Source: Mesorhizobium sp. NZP2298
Lineage (GTDB): Bacteria; Pseudomonadota; Alphaproteobacteria; Rhizobiales; Rhizobiaceae
Assembly (NCBI RefSeq): GCF_013170825.1
Contig: NZ_CP033365.1
Location: 2,802,001-2,866,000, forward strand
Length of the DNA stretch: 64,000 bases
Direction of reading: 5' to 3'
Shown: positions 1 through 8,584 of the stretch, piece after piece
Position numbering within the stretch: position 1 is the stretch's first letter
Layout of the letters: the number at the start of each line of letters is the position of its first letter
Translations under genes and position numbers: made by a program
The notes under the pieces: generated by a model
What the model was told of the DNA's origin: nothing
Database searches by the model: none
What the model saw: the letters and a program-made list of their open reading frames with translations, nothing else

Positions 1-788
1 CATGCCGCCGCCTCCGGGGACGGACTGCCGAGATAGGCTTCGACGACACCGGGATCGGCGCGCACCTGCGCCGGCGTGCCGGCCGAGATGACACGGCCCT
101 GAGCCATCACGACGACGCGGTCGGCGCGGCTCATCACAATGTCCATGTCGTGTTCGACGAACAGGAAAGTGGTGCCGCGTTGTTCCCGCAGCGCGGCGAT
201 GTGGTCGAGAATGGCGCGGCCAAGCGTCGGATTGACTCCAGCCATGGGCTCGTCGAGCAGCACCATGGAGGGCTCGGTCATGAGCGCCCGTGCGATTTCC
301 AGAAGCTTGCGCTGGCCTCCCGAGAGCGCGCCGGCATAGTCCTGTGCCTTGTCGCGCAGACCAAATGTCTCGAGCAAGCCCGCGGCCCGTGCGTGCGCGG
401 CGGCCTCGGCGGCCCTGGCGCGTCCTGGCCCGACAAGCAGCGAGATGAGGTGTTCGCCGGGCTGGCGCGGCGCGGCGAGCAGCATGTTGTCGATGACCGA
501 CATGCCGGCGAGGACCCGCGTCAACTGGAAGGTACGCACCATGCCGAGTTGCGCGATCCTGTGGGGCGCCATGCCGCCGATCGATCGTCCGGCGAAGCGG
601 ATGGCGCCGGAGTCCAGCTTGGCAAAGCCGCTCAGCAGATCGAACATCGTCGTCTTGCCGGCGCCATTGGGGCCGATCAGCGCCGTGATCGAGCCGCGCT
701 CGACACTGAAACTCGCGCCATCGACGGCGCGAAGGCCGTCGAAATCCTTGACCGCGTCGGCCACCTCCAGGATGGTTTCGGTGCTCAT
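1..788 (-). CDS. livG: Branched-chain-type ABC transporter ATP-binding protein LivG (C-terminal end at window edge)
   Basis: ATPase of a LIV/HAAT-type importer on the cytoplasmic face. The translation from ATG at 788 has Walker A (GPNGAGKTT, residues 39-47), the LSGGQ signature and Walker B followed by LLDEP. At least 262 codons are present. The last two bases at the window edge read TG after an Ala codon, so the gene probably stops as TGA at the edge and the next gene (expected livF) would overlap it as ATGA; this is inference. The start overlaps the livM stop by 4 nt (ATGA), so the genes are translationally coupled. The ligand may be an amino acid, amide or other small organic acid; the family is broad. 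Confidence 0.9.
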   Translation of the reverse strand, partial: MSTETILEVADAVKDFDGLRAVDGASFSVERGSITALIGPNGAGKTTMFDLLSGFAKLDSGAIRFAGRSIGGMAPHRIAQLGMVRTFQLTRVLAGMSVIDNMLLAAPRQPGEHLISLLVGPGRARAAEAAAHARAAGLLETFGLRDKAQDYAGALSGGQRKLLEIARALMTEPSMVLLDEPMAGVNPTLGRAILDHIAALREQRGTTFLFVEHDMDIVMSRADRVVVMAQGRVISAGTPAQVRADPGVVEAYLGSPSPEAAA

Positions 789-1711
789 GGCCGCACCTTC
801 ATCTCGTTGACATTGCCGAGCAGGCCCTGCGGCCGCAGCCGGCTGATCAGGAGCAGAAACAGGCCCACGATGACGAAGCGCAACGAGGCCTGCTGGCCGG
901 CCGACAGCGATGTCTCGATCAGCCTGGTGCCTTCCAGGAGTATCCAGAACAGCACGCTGCCGAGCGCCACGCCGCCATAGCTGGCGAAGCCGCCCAGCAC
1001 CAGCAGCGCATAACCGAAGAAGGTGAATGTCGGATCGAAGACGGTCGGGTAGAGATAGGTGACGTTGAGCGCGACGAAGAAGCCGGCGACCGCCGCCAGC
1101 GCCGCCGCCAGGGCGAGCGATTGGAGCTTGTAGGCGAACACGTCCTTGCCAAGCGCGGCGGTGGCATCCTCGTCCTCGCGAATGCCGCGCAGCACACGGC
1201 CCCACGGGGTTGCCTGCAAGGCCCTGAGCATCAGAAGAAGCGCGATGAAGACCAGCCACACCACGATGAACAGCGGCAGTTGCGTGTAGCTGCCGAGCCC
1301 GATCACGGCGAGCCATGGGAGCATCCAGTCCGACACGGCGCGCCATTCGGCGTCGAAGCCGAGAACACCCTGGTTGCCGCCTGAGAAGGCCGCGTTCTGC
1401 AAGGTGTATCTGACGATCTCGGCGAAGGCGATGGTGGCAATGGCGAAGTGGTCCGAACGCAGGCGCAGCGACGCGATACCGACGAACAGGCCTGCCAGAA
1501 CGGCCAGCACAATGCCCGCCGGCAGCGCCAGCCAAAGCGACCAGCCGCGGTCGACGACCAGGATGCCAACCGTATAGGCGCCAATCGCCATGAAGCCGGC
1601 CTGGCCGAAGTTCAACAGGCCGGTGAAGCCCGCATTGAGCTGCAGGCCGAGCGTGAATATGCCGTATATGCCTGCAAGGACGCCGACATTGATCCAGAAA
1701 TCGATGCTCAT
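785..1711 (-). CDS. livM: Branched-chain-type ABC transporter permease LivM
   Basis: Inner-membrane permease of 308 residues, normal length for LivM, with many hydrophobic segments and the conserved early stretch around 'LNFGQAGFMAIGAY' and the later 'RVLRGIREDEDATAALGKD' coupling region. The ATG at 1711 overlaps the livH stop as ATGA. A much longer open frame continues upstream to 2608 but runs through livH in another frame, so it is not coding there. Order in the operon is binding protein, livH, livM, livG. Confidence 0.92.
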   Translation of the reverse strand: MSIDFWINVGVLAGIYGIFTLGLQLNAGFTGLLNFGQAGFMAIGAYTVGILVVDRGWSLWLALPAGIVLAVLAGLFVGIASLRLRSDHFAIATIAFAEIVRYTLQNAAFSGGNQGVLGFDAEWRAVSDWMLPWLAVIGLGSYTQLPLFIVVWLVFIALLLMLRALQATPWGRVLRGIREDEDATAALGKDVFAYKLQSLALAAALAAVAGFFVALNVTYLYPTVFDPTFTFFGYALLVLGGFASYGGVALGSVLFWILLEGTRLIETSLSAGQQASLRFVIVGLFLLLISRLRPQGLLGNVNEMKVRP

Positions 1712-2721
1712 GAGCGGCGCTTTGCCCGACCGAATATGCCTTGCGGCATGAACATCAACATCAGGATGAGCAGTGCGAAGCCCACCGCGGGTTTCCATCG
1801 CGCGTTGAACAGCAGGGTCGACCATTCCTGCGAGAGACCGATCACCAGCCCGCCGACAAGGGCGCCGTAAGGGTTGCCGACGCCGCCCAGGACGGTGGCG
1901 GCGAACAGGCTGAGCAGCAGCGTTATGCCGAAGTTCGGATTGAAACTGCCGATGGCGGTCGCATAAAGAATGCCCGACAGCGCCGCGAGGAAGCCGGCGG
2001 CGATCCAGGTGACGTTGATGATGTGCTGCGTGTCGATGCCGGACACCTCCGCCAGGGCGCGATTGTCGGCGAAGGCCCGCATCTCCTTGCCGATACTGGT
2101 GAAGCGCAGCGCCAGTCCGACGATTATCATCGCCGTGAGGCCGACGACCAAGGCCAGAGCCTGCAACGTGCCGAGCCGAAGCGGCCCGATGGCGATCGAG
2201 GAGACGACATTGGCGCCAAGTGTCCTGACCTGGCTGCCGGCGAAAAATTGCACGGAAAAGCGCAGCACCAGGCCAAGCCCGATGGCCGACAGGAAAAGCT
2301 GCAGGCTGCCGGCTTTCGCCTGGCGCAGCGGTTGCCAGATGATCTTCTCGGTGAGGAGCGCCAGCGCCGCCGTCGCTATCATCGCCGCCAGCATGGCCAG
2401 CGGCAAAGGCAGACCGAGCCAGGCGAACAGGATCGTGAAATAGGCGCCGGTGACCAGCAGGTCGCCATGTGCGAAGTTGACCAGCTTGAGCACGCCGAGC
2501 ACGAGCGTCAGGCCGATCGCCCCAAGGCCGGTGTAGCTCCCTGCGACGAAACCGTTGATCGTGGCCTGCAATGCCGGCACCGGCCCGAAGGCGACAGCCA
2601 GCGCGCACAACAAAACGACCAGCACGGCCAGCAGCAGGGCTGGCCGTGGCAGAGCCGAAAGAGGGGATGAAAGGGCGGAAGCCTTGGCTTGCGCCCTTTC
2701 GGTTTGGGCAGTGGTAATCAC
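1708..2721 (-). CDS. livH: Branched-chain-type ABC transporter permease LivH
   Basis: 337-residue multispanning permease partnering LivM. Typical LivH features are 'GLGAIGLTLVLGVLKLVNFAHGD' near residues 45-67 (an expected helix and coupling motif) and repeated hydrophobic helices. The start is GTG at 2721, six bases beyond the stop of the binding-protein gene; no in-frame ATG lies near the N-terminus, so GTG is the best choice. The rather long polar N-terminus (about 25 residues before the first helix) is slightly unusual. Confidence 0.9.
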   Translation of the reverse strand: MITTAQTERAQAKASALSSPLSALPRPALLLAVLVVLLCALAVAFGPVPALQATINGFVAGSYTGLGAIGLTLVLGVLKLVNFAHGDLLVTGAYFTILFAWLGLPLPLAMLAAMIATAALALLTEKIIWQPLRQAKAGSLQLFLSAIGLGLVLRFSVQFFAGSQVRTLGANVVSSIAIGPLRLGTLQALALVVGLTAMIIVGLALRFTSIGKEMRAFADNRALAEVSGIDTQHIINVTWIAAGFLAALSGILYATAIGSFNPNFGITLLLSLFAATVLGGVGNPYGALVGGLVIGLSQEWSTLLFNARWKPAVGFALLILMLMFMPQGIFGRAKRRS

Positions 2722-2726
2722 GAACG

Positions 2727-3968
2727 CTACTTCACATCCACCTGTTCGATCTTGACCTGCTTGCCGCCCTGATACTGGAAGACGTCGTACAGGCTGGACG
2801 ATGGATCACCATTGTCCTTGAAGCGGAAAGCGCCGGAAACGCCGACATAGTCGATCGGCTTGCCGGCGGCGGCGGTCTTCACCGCATCGGCCAGGGTTTC
2901 GATGGTGAACTGCGGCGCACCGTCCTTGGTCACCGAGCGAATCTTGTCGCGAATGGCGCCGGGCTCGGTCGAGCCGGCCTCAACCGCTGACAGGAAGCAA
3001 AGGATGGCAGCGTCGAAGCTGTTGGCGGTATAGGACGCATTGGCGACGCCGCCGGCTTCGTCCCAAAGTTTGTTGAATGCCTTGAACGCGTCGGTTCCGG
3101 TTGGTGATCCGCCGGCCACGCCATAGGCGCCTTCCAGCGCTTCAGGCGGGATATTGTCGGGAACCTTGGCAAAGGACAGCGCGTCGGCAACGAAGACCTT
3201 CTTCGCGTCGAACTTCCCGGTTCGCACCAGCGCGGCGCCGAGCTTCGCATAGGTTTCCGGATAGTCGATCACGACATAGGCGTCCGGATTGCCAGCCACG
3301 GCCTGACCGGCCTCGGAATCGAAGCTTTCCTGCTGCGGGTCGAAGGAAATCGTGGTCGATATGGTGCCGCCCTCAGCCTGCCAATCCTGCGTGAAGCTCT
3401 TTGACAGCGCATCGCCATAGGGTTCGTTGCGGAAGATGATCGCGACGGCCTTGCCCTTGCCGACATGATTTTCGATCGCCTTGACCAGCGCCTTCGACTG
3501 CAGATCATCGGCCGGAACGGGGCGGTAGATCGTGCCGTCGTCCTTGACCGTGCGCAACCGCGTGCTCGACGCAAGCGGCCATAGCGTGATCTTGCGCTGC
3601 ATGGTGATGCCGTTGAGCACGGAGATGGATTCCGGTGTTGTCGATGGGCCCATGATGCAAGAAGCGCCCTTGTCGACCAGCGTACGCGTCGCCGACAGCG
3701 CGGCCTGAGGATCGCCCTGCGAATCCGCGGAGACGATGCTGACGGTGATCGCCGCGCCGGCGTCCTTGGCCGCCTGGTTGGCGACCTTGGCCGACAGGTT
3801 GATCGCCTTCTCGGCCGGCGGCCCGAGTTCCGAAAGGGGACCCGTCGATTCGAGCAACGCTCCGATCTTCAGATCAAGCGGTTCTGCATAGGCCCCCGGT
3901 GCCGAAGCCAGGATCGCGAGCGCTGAAACTGCCGCCCAAGCCGCGAGCCGTCCGATTTTGCACGACAT
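2727..3968 (-). CDS. Periplasmic substrate-binding protein of the LIV-type importer
   Basis: 413-residue periplasmic binding protein (peripla_BP_6/LivK type) with an N-terminal signal peptide ending near 'PGAYA'. Three ATGs lie in tandem (3980, 3974, 3968). The third is chosen because GGAG then sits 6 nt upstream. Domain content such as 'KIGALLESTGPLSELGPP' and 'ADSQGDPQAALSATRTLVDKG' is typical of amino-acid or amide binders, but the ligand cannot be told. It is first in the operon with livH, livM and livG. The open frame extends upstream to 4724 across the divergent regulator and is not used. A dyad operator lies 43 bp upstream (4011-4026). Confidence 0.9.
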   Translation of the reverse strand: MSCKIGRLAAWAAVSALAILASAPGAYAEPLDLKIGALLESTGPLSELGPPAEKAINLSAKVANQAAKDAGAAITVSIVSADSQGDPQAALSATRTLVDKGASCIMGPSTTPESISVLNGITMQRKITLWPLASSTRLRTVKDDGTIYRPVPADDLQSKALVKAIENHVGKGKAVAIIFRNEPYGDALSKSFTQDWQAEGGTISTTISFDPQQESFDSEAGQAVAGNPDAYVVIDYPETYAKLGAALVRTGKFDAKKVFVADALSFAKVPDNIPPEALEGAYGVAGGSPTGTDAFKAFNKLWDEAGGVANASYTANSFDAAILCFLSAVEAGSTEPGAIRDKIRSVTKDGAPQFTIETLADAVKTAAAGKPIDYVGVSGAFRFKDNGDPSSSLYDVFQYQGGKQVKIEQVDVK

Positions 3969-4010
3969 TTCCATCTCCATGACGTTTGAAAACAAGCGAT
4001 TGACAGGCAC

Positions 4011-4026
4011 TACTGATCGTTCAGTA
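4011..4026. promoter_or_regulatory. Dyad operator between liv operon and hotdog-TetR regulator
   Basis: Perfect inverted repeat TACTGA-N4-TCAGTA in the divergent intergenic region, typical in size and shape for a TetR-family site. On the plus strand TTGACA at 4000-4005 with 17-nt spacing to AGTAAT (4023-4028) would make a promoter for the regulator with the operator inside it, so autoregulation and control of the liv operon are both likely. The promoter assignment is inference. Confidence 0.7.
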
Positions 4027-4122
4027 ATGAAGCGTATCGGAGGCTTTTGAGTCAAGCGATTGGAATTCCCTTTTTTTGCAATATGAAGGACGTTTGTTGC
4101 GCGGCGGCGGCGAGGGAGGAAC

Positions 4123-5151
4123 ATGGGAAAGCTCGAAACGTCTTCGGCATGGTCGTCAGCGGTGACGATCACCTCCGCCGCGCCGGACAGTGTGGTCGGG
4201 CGCCTGACGGTCCCAGGCGGGCGTTCGGCAGGCTCGCCGCTGGGTCTGCTGACGGATTTCGCGGGCCAGCTCGCGTCCGCCGGTGCCGCCTCGGCACTTG
4301 GCCCGACGCGCAAGGCGCAAGAGATCGAATGCCGGACAAGTTTGTTTTCCCGCCATGTCGAAGGCCGGTTGAAAGGCGAGGCGACCTTGCTCTTCAGCGA
4401 TGGCTCGACAATGAACTGGCAGATCCTGGTCCATGACGAGGAAGGCAAGGCGGTTTGCGCCGTCAGCATGACCCATCTGGTCGTGCAGGCCGAGCCGAAG
4501 GCCATCGGCGAGCCGGCCGAACCCCTGTCGAATTCAGGCGCGCCGGTGTCCGATGACGCTTCGTCGGACGAAACGATGAGCCCGGCCGACAAAAGACGCG
4601 CCCAGATTGCCGCTGCCGCCGCCGCCGTCATTGCCCGCAAGGGCTTTGGCAATGCCACCATGCGCGAAATCGCGGACACGGCTGGCATGCATGTGCCGAC
4701 GATGTACCAATATGTCGCCAGCAAGGATGAAATGCTCGAGCTGGTCTATATCTGGACCATGGCGCGGGTGCGCACCGACGTAGACCTGGCCACCGTCAAT
4801 TGCAGCACGGCCACCGAAAAGCTTCGCGCCACCATCACGGCGATCATAGACAAGGGCGATCGCTTCGGCAGGGATGTCGGCGTGCTCAACCGCGAACTCA
4901 AATCCCTGTCGCCGGCCGCCAGGATTCGCGTTCTGGCAGAATATCGCAAGCTGCTGCTGCAGATCGCGCAACTCGTCAGCGAAGGAATAGCGGCGGGAGA
5001 GTTCCGTGCTGTCGAGCCCGAGATCGCCGCCAATTTTGTCGATGCGGTTTGCGATATCTGGGCATTGCGACCCTTCGCGGTCAGACAGTTCGGCCAGGCC
5101 GCATTTCACGACGAGGTCGCCGAACTCATTTTGCGTGGGTTGAGGAACTGA
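4123..5151 (+). CDS. Hotdog-fold domain fused to TetR-family transcriptional regulator
   Basis: 342 residues. Residues about 15-122 look like a PaaI-type hotdog thioesterase fold: 'GSPLGLLTDFAG' stands at the catalytic helix, with a later 'LLFSDGSTMNWQILVHDEEG' strand pair. The usual HGG motif is replaced, so hydrolysis is doubtful and a ligand-sensing (acyl-CoA-like) role is inferred. After a linker (about 123-152), residues 155-205 form a TetR HTH ('REIADTAGMHVPTMYQYVAS'), followed by a TetR ligand/dimer domain. The ATG has a strong GGGAGGA site. A separate internal start at Met152 is possible but its Shine-Dalgarno is weak. Divergent from the liv operon; it probably binds the dyad at 4011-4026. 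Confidence 0.82.
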   Translation: MGKLETSSAWSSAVTITSAAPDSVVGRLTVPGGRSAGSPLGLLTDFAGQLASAGAASALGPTRKAQEIECRTSLFSRHVEGRLKGEATLLFSDGSTMNWQILVHDEEGKAVCAVSMTHLVVQAEPKAIGEPAEPLSNSGAPVSDDASSDETMSPADKRRAQIAAAAAAVIARKGFGNATMREIADTAGMHVPTMYQYVASKDEMLELVYIWTMARVRTDVDLATVNCSTATEKLRATITAIIDKGDRFGRDVGVLNRELKSLSPAARIRVLAEYRKLLLQIAQLVSEGIAAGEFRAVEPEIAANFVDAVCDIWALRPFAVRQFGQAAFHDEVAELILRGLRN

Positions 5152-5191
5152 TTTTTCGGGGGATCTCGTCTCGATGATCCTGGGCCCGGCG

Positions 5192-5845
5192 CTATTTCGC
5201 CTCGGGCGGTTCCAGCACCGGTTCGGTCTCGTCCATCATCTGCTTGACGGCATCCGCCGACCTGCGCATCCCCGCTTCGTCGATGGCCCAACCGGCGAAG
5301 CGTTCCAGCAGGGTGGCGAACGTCACCAGTTCCTGCTCGTCCCATTGCGCGAGTGCTCCGGCGAAGATCCGCAATTTGGTCTGGCGCACCGCCGTCACCA
5401 GGCGCTCGCTCTTGGCGGTGAGTTTCAGGCAAATGCGCCGGGCATCGAGTTGCGATGCGACGCGGAAGGCGTAACCGCGTTCGACGAGATCGGCCGAGAT
5501 GCGGCTGGCGCGGGAGGGATCGATCCCCATGCGTTCGGCGATGATGCCGACCGTCACCTCGTCCTGCGGCGTGTCGCCGACGATCGCGCTGAGCGCTATG
5601 ATCGCATCGAGATGGCTCACTTCCAGCGAGGGATCGATGCGCTCCAGGATCAAGCGACCGAATTCCCGGCGCTGCACCGAGCGGCGCACCTTGTTCATCA
5701 CCGCATCGATGGCGGCGACAGCCTCGGCCGCCGCTTCCGACAGGCCACTGCCGCGCGCCAGATCCGCCAGATCCTGATCGCCATGCGTCTGGCACGGTGT
5801 GGAAAATCGGTCGGGCTCGCCCGGCCCGGTATCGTTGCTGCTCAT
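5192..5845 (-). CDS. MarR-family transcriptional repressor
   Basis: 217-residue winged-helix regulator; the central region 'VTVGIIAERMGIDPSRASR' and 'LVERGYAFRVASQLDARR' is the MarR recognition helix and wing (expected DxR in the wing). ATG at 5845 is preferred over an upstream TTG (5863), because the TTG would extend into the operator region. Divergent from an efflux pump, the classic arrangement for a MarR repressor that responds to toxic substrates. A perfect TATAAT on the minus strand (5887-5882) is the likely -10 box of its promoter, next to operator copy 1. Confidence 0.9.
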   Translation of the reverse strand: MSSNDTGPGEPDRFSTPCQTHGDQDLADLARGSGLSEAAAEAVAAIDAVMNKVRRSVQRREFGRLILERIDPSLEVSHLDAIIALSAIVGDTPQDEVTVGIIAERMGIDPSRASRISADLVERGYAFRVASQLDARRICLKLTAKSERLVTAVRQTKLRIFAGALAQWDEQELVTFATLLERFAGWAIDEAGMRRSADAVKQMMDETEPVLEPPEAK

Positions 5846-5884
5846 ATCACAGCGCGCTAACAAAAATACATGTCGGTGTCAATT

Positions 5885-5902
5885 ATATGCTGTTAGCACA
5901 TA
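5885..5902. promoter_or_regulatory. MarR operator, copy 1
   Basis: 18-bp motif ATATGCTGTTAGCACATA containing TGCT-N3-AGCA. It lies immediately upstream of the TATAAT -10 box of the leftward marR promoter, so binding would block it. It differs from copy 2 at one base. Confidence 0.7.
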
Positions 5903-5918
5903 TCTGATATTGACATAT

Positions 5919-5936
5919 ATATGCCGTTAGCACATA
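5919..5936. promoter_or_regulatory. MarR operator, copy 2, inside efflux pump promoter
   Basis: 18-bp motif ATATGCCGTTAGCACATA, start-to-start distance 34 bp from copy 1. TTGACA at 5910-5915 and CATAAA at 5933-5938 (17-nt spacer) form a good sigma-70-like promoter for the pump gene, and this repeat fills the spacer. Confidence 0.7.
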
Positions 5937-5963
5937 AACCGCGCCCAGCCTGCGGAGATACCG

Positions 5964-7490
5964 ATGACTCTCGACTCGACCCTTCCGGATGCGGCGCCCG
6001 TAGAGGACGCCAGGCCCGACATTGCGACGCTGATCGTCTATTTCGGTGCGTTGGTCGCCATGTTCATGGCCACCATCGACATGCAGATCGTGGTCACCGC
6101 CTTGCCCACCATCGCCGGAGAACTGGGCAATTTGCATCTGTTCGGCTGGGTCGGCGCCGCCTACCTGCTGTCGACGGCCGCGGTCGCGCCCTTCTACGGC
6201 AAGCTCGGCGATATGTATGGCCGCAAGAACGTCGTGTTGACGGCGATCACCTTGTTCCTGCTGGGCTCGCTGGTCTGCGGCACGGCATGGTCGATGGAGA
6301 GCCTGATCGCCGCGCGCGTCCTGCAGGGTCTCGGCGGCGGCGGCCTGATGGTCTCGGCCTTCGCCATGATCGGCGAATTGTTCGGGCCGCGCGACCGCGC
6401 CAAGTATCAAGGCTACAGTTCGGCGGTGTTCGCCCTGTCCTCGGTCCTTGGTCCGTTGGCCGGCGGCTATATCACCAGCCTGTTCGGCTGGCGCTGGGTG
6501 TTCCTGGTCAATCTGCCGATCGGCATCGTCGTGCTGGCGGTGCTGGCATTCGCCATGCGCAGCCGGTTCAACGAGAAGAGGCACCGCATCGACTATCTGG
6601 GCGGCTTGCTGCTGGCCGTCGGCACCACGGCAATCGTCTACTGGGGCTACCATGTCTTGGACCCGGCCGGGCCGGATCTGCTTACCTTCGTGCTGCCGGC
6701 CCTCGCCTTGGCGGCAATCGCCTCGTTCATCATGGTCGAGCGGCGGGCCGAGGAGCCGATCGTGCCCTTGCGGCTGTTCGGCATCTCGACGGTGCGTATC
6801 GTCTCGGGCGTGTCGGTGGTCGCCGGATCGGTGACGCTCGGCATGTTCTTCTATTTCGCGCTCTACATGCAGACGCTGACCGGACTGAGCCCGGCCGAAG
6901 TCGGCTTCCTGTTCCTGCCGGCTTCCCTGACCTCGATGGTCATCTCGATCGTGGCCGGGCGGGTGATTGCCGCGACCGGCCGCTACAAATGGATGCCGGT
7001 GGTGGCGATGGGTATTGGCGGGCTGCTGATGATAGGTTTTGTCTTCATCACGTCGCATACGCCCATCTGGGTGCTGGCGGTGATGATGGGTCTGTTCGGC
7101 ATCAGCATGGGCCTGCAGTTCCAGGTGCTGATCGTGGCGATCCAGGCCGCGGCGCCGCTGCAGGATATCGGCGCGGTGACGTCGCTGATCACCCAGGCGC
7201 GAACGATCGGGGCATCATTGGGACTGGCGCTGAACGGCGCGGTGATGACATGGGCCCTCAACCGACAGACTTCGGAGCTTCCGGCCGATGCCGCCGCGCT
7301 GCTGCCGGACGGCCTGACCGGGCTGAACCCGCATCTGGCCTCGAGCCTGCCGGCCGCGATCCGCGATGTGGTGCTCGGCCACTACTCGAGTGGCTTCAAC
7401 GTGATGTTCCTCTGGGTGGCGGCGCTCTACTTCGTCGCCATGGCCCTGACGCTCCTGCTCGAGGATGTCCAGATCCCGAAGCGGGGCTGA
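5964..7490 (+). CDS. MFS multidrug efflux transporter, DHA2 (EmrB/QacA) type
   Basis: 508-residue inner-membrane proton antiporter, full length for a 14-helix DHA2 pump. Motif A appears as 'GKLGDMYGRKN' between helices 2 and 3; motif D-like 'DMQIVVTALPTIAGEL' in helix 1 and motif C-like 'SSVLGPLAGGYIT' in helix 5 mark it as an exporter. ATG is preceded by GGAG. It probably exports amphipathic drugs or plant phenolics. Regulation by the divergent MarR is strongly suggested by the two operator copies. Confidence 0.92.
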   Translation: MTLDSTLPDAAPVEDARPDIATLIVYFGALVAMFMATIDMQIVVTALPTIAGELGNLHLFGWVGAAYLLSTAAVAPFYGKLGDMYGRKNVVLTAITLFLLGSLVCGTAWSMESLIAARVLQGLGGGGLMVSAFAMIGELFGPRDRAKYQGYSSAVFALSSVLGPLAGGYITSLFGWRWVFLVNLPIGIVVLAVLAFAMRSRFNEKRHRIDYLGGLLLAVGTTAIVYWGYHVLDPAGPDLLTFVLPALALAAIASFIMVERRAEEPIVPLRLFGISTVRIVSGVSVVAGSVTLGMFFYFALYMQTLTGLSPAEVGFLFLPASLTSMVISIVAGRVIAATGRYKWMPVVAMGIGGLLMIGFVFITSHTPIWVLAVMMGLFGISMGLQFQVLIVAIQAAAPLQDIGAVTSLITQARTIGASLGLALNGAVMTWALNRQTSELPADAAALLPDGLTGLNPHLASSLPAAIRDVVLGHYSSGFNVMFLWVAALYFVAMALTLLLEDVQIPKRG

Positions 7491-7661
7491 GCCCGAGTAT
7501 CGGCAAGTCGGCTTGAACCTGCCGAGGTGAACCTGGCAGCAGGTGGTTGGCTATGGCTGGCGGACCACTTTGCTGCCCGACGTTCTCGGCGCGCCGTGGC
7601 TATCGATCGGTTCGATCAGAGTTGCGCGCGTCTGTTTTCGATTGCACAAAGTGTCAAACAT

Positions 7662-8261
7662 TCACCAAGGGCAAGCGACCTTAAGTTCTCGCATCGCCTC
7701 GTCGTAGTTATTCATTCTATATTTTGACTTGCGAGACCAGCTTCCATCGTTGGCTTCATACCGTATTGAGAGAGAGTGCAGACTTGCTAGAGAGTCTAGA
7801 AACCGCCCAGCTTCCGCGGTCTTCCAAATGCCAGGCAGCATCCGCTCTACGGCCCAGATCTCCTTGCGCTCCGAACCTTCATCCCGACGGACAAAAATAT
7901 CGTGGAACTCGCCGCTGACACCAACGTCCGACACCAGTGCGACTGTCAGGTTACCCGCCTTGCAGCCCACTGAAATCAGAGAAGAAGTTGGCGAAGTAGC
8001 TTTCTCCGGCTCATCAAGCCAAGGAACGAGAAACGCGGAAACTTCAGGCGCCCCCATCGCGTCCTTGGTTTTCGTAATGAACCACGCGCTGCGCGAGCTA
8101 CGGTCCACTTGCGATTGTTTGGCGTCAGCCAGGCGTGTAGCAAACAGAGCAGCCAACGCCGCACCGAACGCCAACGCCAACGCTAAAGATCGCTTCGGGC
8201 TGTTGTGCAGAATCGCCGCGTCATTTGACGAACTGCCCCCGGCGAAATATCGGCCGCGCAT
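7662..8261 (-). CDS. TagO/VasI-like membrane-anchored or exported protein
   Basis: 199 residues. One hydrophobic segment near residues 24-46 ('RSLALALAFGAALAALFATR') suggests a signal anchor or signal peptide. The rest has the layout of the TagO/VasI family: 'WFITKTKDAM' at the start, a central conserved Cys ('VGCKAGNLTVAL'), and the ending 'DEAMRELKVACPW', close to the family's usual terminal AC-x-W. TagO proteins accompany type VI secretion genes, but none lies here, so it is an orphan. Base composition is lower in GC than neighbouring genes. GGGG lies just before the ATG. Confidence 0.55.
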   Translation of the reverse strand: MRGRYFAGGSSSNDAAILHNSPKRSLALALAFGAALAALFATRLADAKQSQVDRSSRSAWFITKTKDAMGAPEVSAFLVPWLDEPEKATSPTSSLISVGCKAGNLTVALVSDVGVSGEFHDIFVRRDEGSERKEIWAVERMLPGIWKTAEAGRFLDSLASLHSLSIRYEANDGSWSRKSKYRMNNYDEAMRELKVACPW

Positions 8262-8584
8262 AGAACCCCACCGCTTATGGTTGCTGACGCCAACAGTATT
8301 GTTTCGAAACAGTTAATATTCTATTGCTTACACTTCTATATGATAACAGGATCTATAACTCAGATCAACTTGTTCTGCAAGAATGATTTCCTTGATATAA
8401 ATGATATTTCGTCGGACCGAGCCATTCGGTGCGCTCCTTATCGAACGATGGAAACAAAGGGCTATTTTCTGAGCCATACTTCTAACGAGATTTGCATCCT
8501 ATCTTGCCGATGGGCTTCCATGGCATGTCGCGCTACACTAGGACGGAAAACCGATCTCTTTTGAGCCGAGCAAGGATCGGTGAG
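8262..8584. other. AT-rich intergenic stretch without a convincing gene
   Basis: Between the starts of the TagO-like gene and the end of the LysR gene. About 8300-8480 is strikingly AT-rich against the GC-rich background. A plus-strand frame of 95 codons exists but its product has no recognisable features and unusual codons. Most likely it holds the promoter of the leftward TagO-like gene in recently acquired DNA. Confidence 0.5.

Noticed and set aside
3969..4724. N-terminal extension of the LIV binding protein
   Set aside because: It would bypass the signal peptide and cover the divergent regulator; the start at 3968 with GGAG fits a periplasmic protein.
5883..7058. 391-codon minus-strand frame opposite the efflux gene
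   Set aside because: Product is rich in Gln, His, Arg and Asp repeats, a usual shadow of a membrane protein gene; it would also start inside the real gene.
8277..8564. 95-codon plus-strand gene in the AT-rich patch
   Set aside because: No ribosome site, unusual residue mix and no recognisable features.
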